DNA of 13,988 nucleotides, taken from JAPUDQ01 sp964532145. Its GTDB lineage: Bacteria > Patescibacteriota > Saccharimonadia > Saccharimonadales > Saccharimonadaceae. Within the stretch, counting starts at the first letter, position 1, and each line of letters begins with the position of its first letter. Shown here piece after piece: positions 6,754-12,344 of this stretch. The stretch is from the NCBI GenBank assembly GCA_964532145.1, contig CAZHGM010000024.1, forward strand, positions 1 to 13,988, given 5' to 3'. The notes beneath the pieces were generated by a model that saw only the letters and a program-made list of their open reading frames with translations, did not search any database and was not told the origin of the DNA. Made by a program: the position numbers and the translations under genes.

Positions 6754-7750
6754 GAGAATTATTGATACTGCTGTGCACGATGACGACCAAGAGGAGCGCG
6801 TCATCGAAGTGACGCTTCGTCCGCAGAAATTTGATGAATATATCGGGCAGGAGCGGCTGAAAAAGAATCTGAAATTAGCTATCGATGCGGCGAAAAAGCG
6901 CGGCGAGCCGATGGATCATGTGCTACTATATGGGCCGCCGGGACTTGGCAAGACGACGATGGCAACGGTGATTGCCAATGAAATGGGCGTTGGTCTACGG
7001 GTAACGGCAGGGCCAGCGATTGAGCGAGCAGGAGACCTCGCCAGTATCCTGACGAATTTGGCGGATGGCGATATATTGTTCATTGATGAAATCCATCGTC
7101 TAAGCCGTACCGTCGAGGAAGTGCTCTATAGTGCGATGGAGGATTTCAAACTCGATATCGTCATCGGCAAAGGCCCGGCGGCGCGTAGTATCCGTCTAGA
7201 TCTGCCAAAATTTACCGTAATCGGAGCAACAACCCGTACAGGTAGCCTTGCAGCACCACTGCGCGACAGATTTGGACATTTGTATCGGCTTGAATTCTAT
7301 ACGCCTGAGGAGATTGCCCAAATTATTACGCGATCAGCTGGTATTTTGGATGTGGCCTTGCGTGATAATTCTGCGGTCGAGCTATCGACTCGGGCGCGTC
7401 TGACCCCACGTATCGCCAATCGCCTGCTCAAGCGAGTACGGGATTATGCCGATGTACACGGTAGGGGCGTAATTGATGTCGTCGTGACACAAAAGGCGCT
7501 TGAGATGATGGAGATCGACGAGCTAGGGCTGGATCCGGCTGACCGCAGCATGCTGGAACGGATTATCGACACCTATGGTGATCGGGCCGTCGGGTTGAAC
7601 ACCATTGCCGCACTGACTGGTGATGAGCAGACCACTATCGAAGATTTCTATGAGCCGTATCTCCTGCAGATTGGATTTATCGAACGAACGCCTCGCGGCA
7701 GGGTTGTAACCGCAAAAGCCAGGAGACATCTTAGTAAAGAATCAGTATAA
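6743..7750 (+). CDS. ruvB: Holliday junction branch migration ATPase RuvB
   Basis: Hexameric AAA+ motor that drives branch migration on RuvA-bound junctions. At 335 aa it is the standard length. Visible parts: N-terminal LRPQKFDEYIGQE; Walker A GPPGLGKTT (64-72, K70); Walker B ILFIDEIHRLSR (D115, E116); sensor 1 GATTRTG (161-167); arginine finger in LRDRFG (R174); sensor 2/lid region LTPRIANRLLKRVRDYA; C-terminal winged helix (TIEDFYEPYLLQIGFIERTPRGR). It starts 11 bases before the end of the second Nudix gene, with no strong Shine-Dalgarno site, so it probably relies on upstream translation. It is separated from ruvC-ruvA by three genes, unlike the usual compact order. Its TAA stop lies within the next gene's -10 box. 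Confidence 0.98.
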   Translation: MAIERIIDTAVHDDDQEERVIEVTLRPQKFDEYIGQERLKKNLKLAIDAAKKRGEPMDHVLLYGPPGLGKTTMATVIANEMGVGLRVTAGPAIERAGDLASILTNLADGDILFIDEIHRLSRTVEEVLYSAMEDFKLDIVIGKGPAARSIRLDLPKFTVIGATTRTGSLAAPLRDRFGHLYRLEFYTPEEIAQIITRSAGILDVALRDNSAVELSTRARLTPRIANRLLKRVRDYADVHGRGVIDVVVTQKALEMMEIDELGLDPADRSMLERIIDTYGDRAVGLNTIAALTGDEQTTIEDFYEPYLLQIGFIERTPRGRVVTAKARRHLSKESV

Positions 7751-7751
7751 T
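7746..7751 (+). promoter_or_regulatory. -10 box of the PH-domain gene containing the ruvB stop codon
   Basis: TATAAT at 7746-7751 includes the ruvB TAA stop (7748-7750). Seven bases separate it from the ATG at 7759. GAGACA at 7723-7728, 17 bases upstream, is a partial -35 match. There is no Shine-Dalgarno site, fitting a leaderless start. Confidence 0.6.
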
Positions 7752-7758
7752 AATCTAT

Positions 7759-8541
7759 ATGGCAGAGCAACCGATGCAAACCGTCTATGATGAACACGGC
7801 AACCCAATCCAGGTTGATCCACGACAATTTCAACAGGCCGTTGTGGCGCAGCCGCAGCCAGTTGTGCAGGCGCCAGTCCAGTCGTCACAGTCAGACCAAC
7901 CGCTTCAGATGGTATACATGGCCCGACCTCACGATATAGAGGCGCCGGCAATTACTCGAGAAGTGAAGGAAAAGCACGATGAATCAAAGCGCCGATTTCC
8001 GTATCTCAACCTAAGTGATGGCGAGTATGTGATTAGTGCGGTACGACGGCACCCTATTGGGCTGTTGGCGATTTGGGCGGTCGTGGGGGTTGCGCTTACA
8101 ATGATCGCTGCGGCACTCTTTGCCGCCATAAACAGCAATAGTGTTATCTCATCGTTTATCAGCCCTAGCAGCATCCCATCACTAGCGATGCTGCTTCTTG
8201 GTTTGATGGTATTTATTTTTCTCGGGGGCGTGTTGGCGACAGTTGTCTATAACGGCAACCGGTTTTTCCTGACGAATGAGAGTGTTACGCAGCATATTCA
8301 GATAAGTCTGTTTTCAAAAAAAGAACAGACCATTAGCCTGACAAATATTGAGGATGCAAGTTTTCGCCAGCACGGCATACTCCAGACCTTGTTGAACTAT
8401 GGCTCGTTGCGGCTTTCAACTCAGGGCGATGAAACCACATATCGCTTTACGTTCGTTGAGGATCCGGGCAATCAAGTGGCGCTCCTTAACAATGCTGTCG
8501 AAGCGTTTAAGATGGGTCGTCCAGTCGACAACAACGATTAG
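7759..8541 (+). CDS. Membrane protein with bacterial PH (YdbS/DUF304-like) domain
   Basis: 260 aa. Residues 1-80 are Gln/Pro/Val-rich and charged, likely flexible and cytoplasmic (QQAVVAQPQPVVQAPVQSSQ). Two transmembrane helices follow at ~100-123 and ~141-164. The C-terminal ~165-250 has the bPH2 pattern: FFLTNESVTQHIQISLFSKKEQTISLTNIEDASFRQHGILQTLLNYGSLRLST, in which the L-N-Y-G-S/T-L segment is typical. Such proteins have no established reaction; they are thought to bind membrane or protein partners. It is convergent with the pseudopilin gene, 52 bases apart, with no clear terminator between them. Domain call fairly sure, function unknown. Confidence 0.82.
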   Translation: MAEQPMQTVYDEHGNPIQVDPRQFQQAVVAQPQPVVQAPVQSSQSDQPLQMVYMARPHDIEAPAITREVKEKHDESKRRFPYLNLSDGEYVISAVRRHPIGLLAIWAVVGVALTMIAAALFAAINSNSVISSFISPSSIPSLAMLLLGLMVFIFLGGVLATVVYNGNRFFLTNESVTQHIQISLFSKKEQTISLTNIEDASFRQHGILQTLLNYGSLRLSTQGDETTYRFTFVEDPGNQVALLNNAVEAFKMGRPVDNND

Positions 8542-8593
8542 TGCCGTTGATCACGCGGTATTCGGTATGGATCTTGGACAGTGTACTCGGTGA

Positions 8594-8989
8594 CTAGTGA
8601 TTTGATTTTTTCACGAAGTCATCTTCGGACTCAAGATCAGTGCGCAGTGTATAGCTGGCGCAGTTATCACCATCACAGTTCAGCGGATCATAGCGATAAC
8701 TGGAGCCTTGCTCGCCTATAGCTTTGCCCGACGGGTCTTTAAATAGTGATGGTTCCACCGACGGCAGTATGCTACTGCTTATAACGCGCGGGTATGATTT
8801 TTTGGCCTGGTAGTAAACTTCCTCAAGAGAGTAATGAAAAGCATTTATAGCTGTCTTACGCTGGCGGTCGCGGTCCACTTTGTCGATCTGTGATTTTTGC
8901 TGCAAAAAAAACATGCCTGCAAGCACGAATATCACAATAACCACGATAAGTTCAATAACAGTAAAGCCAGATTGTTTTTTCATACTCAT
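8594..8989 (-). CDS. Type IV pilin-like protein (pseudopilin)
   Basis: 132 aa. A short basic leader MSMKKQSG precedes FTVIELIVVIVIFVLAG, the classic prepilin peptidase site: cleavage after G8, mature residue F+1, and the glutamate at +5 (E13). The hydrophobic helix (~9-30) would pack in the pilus core. The remaining ~100 residues form a polar globular domain with a Cys pair near the end (NCDGDNC) that may close a loop. Such subunits build pili used for adhesion, motility or DNA capture; the pilMNO operon lies 3 kb away. The start at 8989 is chosen because seven bases separate it from a TATAAT box; ATGs at 8995 and 8983 are alternatives, and an apparent upstream extension to 9040 lies before the promoter. 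Confidence 0.88.
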   Translation of the reverse strand: MSMKKQSGFTVIELIVVIVIFVLAGMFFLQQKSQIDKVDRDRQRKTAINAFHYSLEEVYYQAKKSYPRVISSSILPSVEPSLFKDPSGKAIGEQGSSYRYDPLNCDGDNCASYTLRTDLESEDDFVKKSNH

Positions 8990-8996
8990 AGACATA

Positions 8997-9005
8997 ATTA
9001 TATCA
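8997..9005 (-). promoter_or_regulatory. Extended -10 promoter of the pseudopilin gene
   Basis: On the minus strand TGA-TATAAT runs from 9005 to 8997, a TGn-extended -10. Seven bases separate it from the ATG at 8989. No Shine-Dalgarno sequence is present, matching the leaderless pattern elsewhere in the window. It points away from recA, so this gap is a divergent promoter region. Confidence 0.6.
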
Positions 9006-9034
9006 TTCACAGCCGCATCAGTAGTATAATATAC

Positions 9035-9100
9035 ATGCATAAGGATGGAGGTTCACCCGCCACAATTGTTGAATACAGGCGTGATGACGCGATAATCTAA
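9035..9100 (+). CDS. Possible 21-aa leader ORF upstream of recA
   Basis: An ATG at 9035 opens a 21-codon frame (MHKDGGSPATIVEYRRDDAII) ending at TAA 9098-9100. A TATAAT at 9025-9030 ends four bases before it, so a transcript from this box would begin at or just inside this ORF. The frame ends 54 bases before the recA ATG. A second frame from ATG 9045 gives 16 codons. Either could be chance: there is no family match and no -35. Listed because the arrangement resembles a leaderless upstream ORF. Confidence 0.2.
   Translation: MHKDGGSPATIVEYRRDDAII
9069..9096 (+). promoter_or_regulatory. Candidate recA promoter
   Basis: TTGAAT (9069-9074) and GATAAT (9091-9096) are 16 bases apart, predicting a start near 9103 and a leader of ~50 bases that carries the recA Shine-Dalgarno site. 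A 4+4 inverted repeat (GCGT-GATG-ACGC, 9079-9090) lies in the spacer. No Gram-positive (GAAC-N4-GTTC) or E. coli-type (CTGT-N8-ACAG) SOS box was found. TATAAT at 9025-9030 is an alternative promoter with a longer leader. Confidence 0.4.
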
Positions 9101-9144
9101 CCGTAAGTTTTCTGGCGGCACAATTACTGCCCAGAATAAAATCC

Positions 9145-9150
9145 AGGAGG
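9145..9150 (+). promoter_or_regulatory. Shine-Dalgarno site of recA
   Basis: AGGAGG lies four bases before the recA ATG at 9155. This strong site contrasts with the leaderless-looking starts of yebC, ruvC and ruvA and indicates that recA mRNA has a real 5' leader. Confidence 0.85.
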
Positions 9151-9154
9151 GTAC

Positions 9155-10186
9155 ATGGCTGATAAAACGAAAAAAACAGATGATCAAGCCAATATGAATG
9201 ATGGCAAAGCCAAAGCGCTTGGTCTAGCGCTTGAGCAAATAACGAAACAATTCGGTGACGGCTCGATCATGAAGCTTGGTGAAAATCGCAAAGCCGACGT
9301 CGAACTATTGCCTTCAGGATCACTATCACTTGATATTGCTCTTGGCGGTGGCTATCCGAAAGGCCGCATTATTGAGATTTATGGTCCGGAATCCAGCGGT
9401 AAGACGACGTTGACGCTACACGCAATTGCCGAAATTCAAAAACAAGGCGGTACAGCGGCATTTATCGACGCCGAGCATGCACTTGATCCAGCCTATGCCA
9501 AAAAACTTGGTGTTGACACGGCAAATCTCCTCGTCGCGCAGCCGGACAACGGTGAGCAAGCACTTGAGATCGCTGAGACATTAGTTCGCAGCAACGCAGT
9601 TGATCTCATTGTCGTTGACTCGGTAGCCGCGCTGGTGCCGCAAGCTGAAATCGAGGGTGATATGGGCGACAGCCACATGGGTCTGCAGGCTCGACTCATG
9701 AGCCAGGCGCTTCGCAAGCTGACGGGTATCATCAACAAGAGCAAAGCAACTGTTATATTCATCAACCAGATTCGTATGAAAATCGGTGTTATGTTTGGTA
9801 ACCCTGAGACGACGACGGGTGGTAACGCGCTGAAGTTTTATGCCAGTGTTCGTCTCGATATCCGTCGCATCGGCCAGATCAAAACCGGTGAGGACATCAT
9901 CGGTAACCGTACCAAGGTCAAGGTAGTAAAAAACAAAATTGCGCCGCCATTTCGAACGGCAGAATTTGACATCATGTATAACGAAGGCATATCGCGAACT
10001 GGCGACGTGTTGGATCTAGCCGTCATTCATGGCATTGTCGGCAAAGCCGGTGCATGGTTTGACTATAAAGACGGCAAAATCGGCCAAGGCCGCGAAGCAA
10101 CCAAAATCTACCTCAAAGATAATCCGAAAGTTCTCGACGAGATTGAAAAAGCCGTCCGCAAGAAAGTGGTGGAGACACAAGAATAG
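9155..10186 (+). CDS. recA: Recombinase RecA
   Basis: ATP-dependent strand-exchange protein that coats single-stranded DNA and pairs it with a homologous duplex; 343 aa, typical length. Motifs: Walker A GPESSGKTT (77-85, K83); FIDAEHALDP carrying the conserved catalytic Glu; Walker B LIVVDSVAALVP; loop L1 around EIEGDMGDSHMGLQARLMSQALRKL; loop L2 around FINQIRMKIGVMFGNPETTTGGNALKFYASVRLD; then IGNRTKVKVVKNKIAPPFR. The C-terminus is short and less acidic than in E. coli. A strong Shine-Dalgarno site sets the start. The next gene downstream is an AT-rich S51-like gene, then recX, so the usual recA-recX pair is split. It would act on DNA brought in by ComEC as well as in repair. Confidence 0.99.
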   Translation: MADKTKKTDDQANMNDGKAKALGLALEQITKQFGDGSIMKLGENRKADVELLPSGSLSLDIALGGGYPKGRIIEIYGPESSGKTTLTLHAIAEIQKQGGTAAFIDAEHALDPAYAKKLGVDTANLLVAQPDNGEQALEIAETLVRSNAVDLIVVDSVAALVPQAEIEGDMGDSHMGLQARLMSQALRKLTGIINKSKATVIFINQIRMKIGVMFGNPETTTGGNALKFYASVRLDIRRIGQIKTGEDIIGNRTKVKVVKNKIAPPFRTAEFDIMYNEGISRTGDVLDLAVIHGIVGKAGAWFDYKDGKIGQGREATKIYLKDNPKVLDEIEKAVRKKVVETQE

Positions 10187-10187
10187 A

Positions 10188-10215
10188 AGTTGGATTATAG
10201 GTTTTGGGCTTTGGA
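10188..10215 (+). repeat. Degenerate heptamer array between recA and the S51-like gene
   Basis: The bases from just after the recA stop to the S51-like ATG divide exactly into four 7-mers: AGTTGGA, TTATAGG, TTTTGGG and CTTTGGA. They resemble the reverse complement of the heptamers in recX at 11074-11101 (units TTTTGGA and TGTTGGA on this strand); the aligned 28-base blocks agree at 19 positions. The second unit is poor, so this could be a decayed array or chance in a G/T-rich stretch. Confidence 0.4.
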
Positions 10216-10803
10216 ATGACGAGATACCTGTTATGCGGCGGAAATGATAGAGCATACTCAGAATTTGTTAAGAATATTCTTGAAGAAATTTATCATCATT
10301 CAAGTCATCCAAAAGTATTAAGTTGCATGTTTGCAGTCTCGGATACTGAAATAACAAGTAAATTTCAGTCATGGAGTGGGTGGTGGCAAGGAAATGGTGC
10401 ACGCTTCAAAGAGTATGTATGTGCTGATAGAAGTAATTTTGTCGGACAGATAAGGGAGGCAGATACCATATTCTTCCACGGTGGCAACAATGATCTCCTG
10501 TTTAATTTTTTAAACACTATTCCAGACGTAGAAAGATACTTTGACGGCAAATTAGTTATCGGTAGTTCGGCAGGGGCAAACTGGCTGTCGAAAGCATTTT
10601 TTAGTCGTTCGGCTGGCGGCTGGAGAAAGGGGAGTGGAATAGTTCCATTATCTATCATGGTTCATTATGGCGTTTCTGAAGAAGATAGCCCAAACGAAAA
10701 TTGGGAATATTATGAAAATAAAATAACAAGTTTTAATGGGGATAAAAGCCAAGATATCGTACGAATAAAAGAAGGGCAAATCATCGCCTATGAAAATCAC
10801 TAG
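10216..10803 (+). CDS. Peptidase S51 (dipeptidase E)-like protein
   Basis: 195 aa. The class-I glutamine amidotransferase-like fold of S51 serine peptidases is suggested by YLLCGGN at the start, FFHGGNNDLLFNFL (~90-103), and the nucleophile elbow GSSAGA (116-121; S118 is the expected nucleophile). VHYG supplies H150 as a candidate catalytic His. A conserved acidic partner cannot be fixed by eye. S51 enzymes such as PepE cleave Asp-Xaa dipeptides or cyanophycin-type bonds; the substrate here is unknown. The ATG at 10216 is preferred over TTG 10204 because MTRYLLCGG starts on the first strand. Base composition is unlike its neighbours: 65 G/C in bases 10201-10380 (36%) against 34/60 in recA at 9601-9660, with many AAA, AAT, ATA and AGA codons. 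It overlaps recX by 14 bases. Probably acquired and inserted between recA and recX. Confidence 0.72.
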   Translation: MTRYLLCGGNDRAYSEFVKNILEEIYHHSSHPKVLSCMFAVSDTEITSKFQSWSGWWQGNGARFKEYVCADRSNFVGQIREADTIFFHGGNNDLLFNFLNTIPDVERYFDGKLVIGSSAGANWLSKAFFSRSAGGWRKGSGIVPLSIMVHYGVSEEDSPNENWEYYENKITSFNGDKSQDIVRIKEGQIIAYENH

Positions 10804-11491
10804 CATCTCAGTTCAGGCGCGGAATCCCGATCGGGTGAATATTTCGGTCGATGGAACGTATCGGTTGAGCCTCGATGTGTACCAGGTAACTGAGCTTGGG
10901 ATTAAAAATAGGGCGAACGTCACCCCCGAGGAATTAGCCAAATGGGAAGAAGAAAGCACCTTTGGTAAGCTCTATGGTCGGGCGCTTGAGTACACCATGA
11001 TACGACCGCACAGCGCGAAAGAGGTCAGGGACTATCTGTTTCGAAAAACGAGACCGGTAAAATACTTGTATCTTCCAAAATCCAACATCCAACATCCAAA
11101 ATCTACTCAAGCTGTTCTAAAAGAACGACCAGGTGTAGCGCAGGATATAGCTGACAGAGTTTACGATCGTCTGGTTGATAGAGGCTATATCGACGATGAA
11201 AAATTTACTCGCTACTGGCTGGAAAACCGCAGTGCGGTAAAAGGCGTGAGTAGACGCAAGCTGATCGCCGAGCTGCGGGGCAAGGGAGTGGAGCAGAGAA
11301 TTATCGATGCCCTGCTTCCCTCTTCTGTCCGCAATGACTTTGAGGAGATTGATAAAATTATCGCTAAAAAACGACCAAAGTATCCGGATGAGCAAAAACT
11401 CATGCAGTATTTAGCTCGTCAAGGCTTTGACTACGATCTGATACGCGCTAAGCTCAATGAGTTTCCTGACCTGGAGAACGGAAGGGATTAA
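10790..11491 (+). CDS. recX: Recombination regulator RecX
   Basis: RecX binds in the groove of RecA filaments and usually limits RecA activity. The 233 aa are longer than E. coli RecX (166) and closer to Gram-positive forms. An N-terminal strand region (ITSISVQARNPDRVNISVDGTYRLSLD) precedes helical RecX modules: YTMIRPHSAKEVRDYLFRK (~67-86), DRVYDRLVDRGYIDDEKFTRYWLENRSAVKGVSRRKLIAELRGKGV (~121-168), and the terminal KLMQYLARQGFDYDLIRAKLNEF. Between the first and second modules is a ~27-residue insert containing the heptamer repeat product (KSNIQHPK). The start overlaps the S51-like stop by 14 bases. The last 38 bases overlap the convergent PRC-barrel gene. Confidence 0.9.
   Translation: MKITSISVQARNPDRVNISVDGTYRLSLDVYQVTELGIKNRANVTPEELAKWEEESTFGKLYGRALEYTMIRPHSAKEVRDYLFRKTRPVKYLYLPKSNIQHPKSTQAVLKERPGVAQDIADRVYDRLVDRGYIDDEKFTRYWLENRSAVKGVSRRKLIAELRGKGVEQRIIDALLPSSVRNDFEEIDKIIAKKRPKYPDEQKLMQYLARQGFDYDLIRAKLNEFPDLENGRD
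11074..11101 (+). repeat. Tandem heptamer repeat inside recX
   Basis: Four contiguous 7-base units: TCCAAAA, TCCAACA, TCCAACA, TCCAAAA. They encode residues ~95-104 of RecX in the low-conservation insert between modules. Because seven is not a multiple of three, gain or loss of one or two units would shift the recX frame; three units would not. Similar TCCAAAA-type tandem heptamers are familiar from other bacteria such as cyanobacteria (general knowledge, not a search). Confidence 0.85.
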
Positions 11492-12020
11492 CGAACGAAC
11501 TTGCCTCTTCGGCACGTTCTTGCATGGTTTCAGTGATTTCGGCAGTACCTATTGTGATAAGGTGAGGTGTCACATCGATAATCTGCGATCGATGCACGAT
11601 GCGAGAACCTTGCGTCAGGCTTTGTAAGAATGATGGCTTGACGAAAAGCTGCTGGATCATAAAACTGTCAGGATCAAACGAATAATCCTCAACCTTGCCG
11701 AGTTTTGTGCCTCGGCGGTCAACGACAGACATTCCGACAAGCTTAAATTTCTGATCGATCAGCTGCTGAAGACGCACAAGACCGTCCAATGCCATCAACT
11801 TGCTGCTATCATCAACGATGAACCCCAGCTCGCCTGATTCACGGATGTCGTCAGTGAAGAGTACCGTTGGCTGCGGCTCCAGATTTGGCCCGTCCACGTA
11901 ACAGGCGGCAATACCGAGATTGCTGGGATCGATTATGGCGTCGCGCGTTTGAGCAATCTGCGTCCCTGTCTGCAGACTCATGACGGGTGTACCAGTTAAT
12001 TGTTCTGATAGCACAAGCAT
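11454..12020 (-). CDS. PRC-barrel domain protein at the end of the pilus operon
   Basis: 188 aa, soluble, no signal or membrane helix. Two PRC-barrel-like units are visible: ~1-85 (LTGTPVMSLQTGTQIAQTRDAIIDPSNLGIAACYV) and ~90-165 (KLVGMSVVDRRGTKLGKVEDYSFDPDSFMIQQLFV), each with the G-x-x-(V/I)-x-D strand-turn pattern followed by a helix-poor barrel. PRC barrels occur in RimM (ribosome maturation), photosynthetic reaction centre H subunit and many uncharacterised proteins, usually as binding modules. It lies 15 bases after the 102-aa pilus-operon protein but has its own extended -10, so it may also be expressed alone. Its 3' end overlaps recX by 38 bases on the opposite strand. Role unknown. 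Confidence 0.8.
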   Translation of the reverse strand: MLVLSEQLTGTPVMSLQTGTQIAQTRDAIIDPSNLGIAACYVDGPNLEPQPTVLFTDDIRESGELGFIVDDSSKLMALDGLVRLQQLIDQKFKLVGMSVVDRRGTKLGKVEDYSFDPDSFMIQQLFVKPSFLQSLTQGSRIVHRSQIIDVTPHLITIGTAEITETMQERAEEASSFVNPFRSPGQETH

Positions 12021-12026
12021 ACTTAT

Positions 12027-12035
12027 AGTGTAGCA
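12027..12035 (-). promoter_or_regulatory. Extended -10 promoter of the PRC-barrel gene
   Basis: On the minus strand TGC-TACACT runs from 12035 to 12027, directly after the TAA stop (12038-12036) of the upstream gene. Six bases separate it from the ATG at 12020. No Shine-Dalgarno site is present. This is the same stop-then-extended-10 layout seen at comEC/yebC. Confidence 0.5.
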
Positions 12036-12344
12036 TTACTCGCTGAAAGGATTTATTTTGCCGTCAGGCAAAGGTATAGGGCCGTCCTGTGATGTGTGGA
12101 GTTGTTCGACTTGCTCCATCGTGTCTTTATCAAATGATTTGATGTTGTTTTTGTTGATCTGTGATTGTTTGTAGTCTTCATCTGACGGTAAGTCAAAGAT
12201 AGCTTGAATGGTATATACCGAATAAATAAGCAACAAAAGGCCGAGGATAATAGCAATCAGTATGCTGTGATTTGTGAGAAATCTCCCCGCATGTGAAAAG
12301 ATTGATATCTGATGGTGTGTTATGGTATGCTGTTTTTTCTTCAC
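12036..12344 (-). CDS. Single-helix protein in the pilus operon, function unknown
   Basis: 102 aa starting at GTG, overlapping the pilO stop by four bases (GTGA), so tightly coupled. A basic/polar N-terminus (MKKKQHTITHHQISIFSHAGRF) is followed by one transmembrane helix at ~27-50 (SILIAIILGLLLLIYSVYTI) and a ~50-residue acidic, Gln/Asn-rich tail predicted outside, ending PIPLPDGKINPFSE. Its place after pilMNO is where pilP stands in proteobacterial operons, and the proline-rich C-terminus is reminiscent, but there is no lipobox and no recognisable PilP beta domain. Best described as an unassigned accessory pilus protein. Confidence 0.75.
   Translation of the reverse strand: MKKKQHTITHHQISIFSHAGRFLTNHSILIAIILGLLLLIYSVYTIQAIFDLPSDEDYKQSQINKNNIKSFDKDTMEQVEQLHTSQDGPIPLPDGKINPFSE

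Noticed and set aside
8542..8593. Bidirectional terminator between the convergent PH-domain and pseudopilin genes
   Set aside because: No stem longer than a few bases and no T-run could be found; the ACTAGT core near 8594 does not extend symmetrically.
8996..9040. N-terminal extension of the pseudopilin from ATG 9040
   Set aside because: It would place about 15-17 unrelated residues before the prepilin leader and starts upstream of the extended -10 box.
10204..10215. TTG start four codons before the S51-like ATG
   Set aside because: The homologous fold begins at MTRYLLCGG, and the TTG lies inside the heptamer-like spacer without a ribosome binding site.
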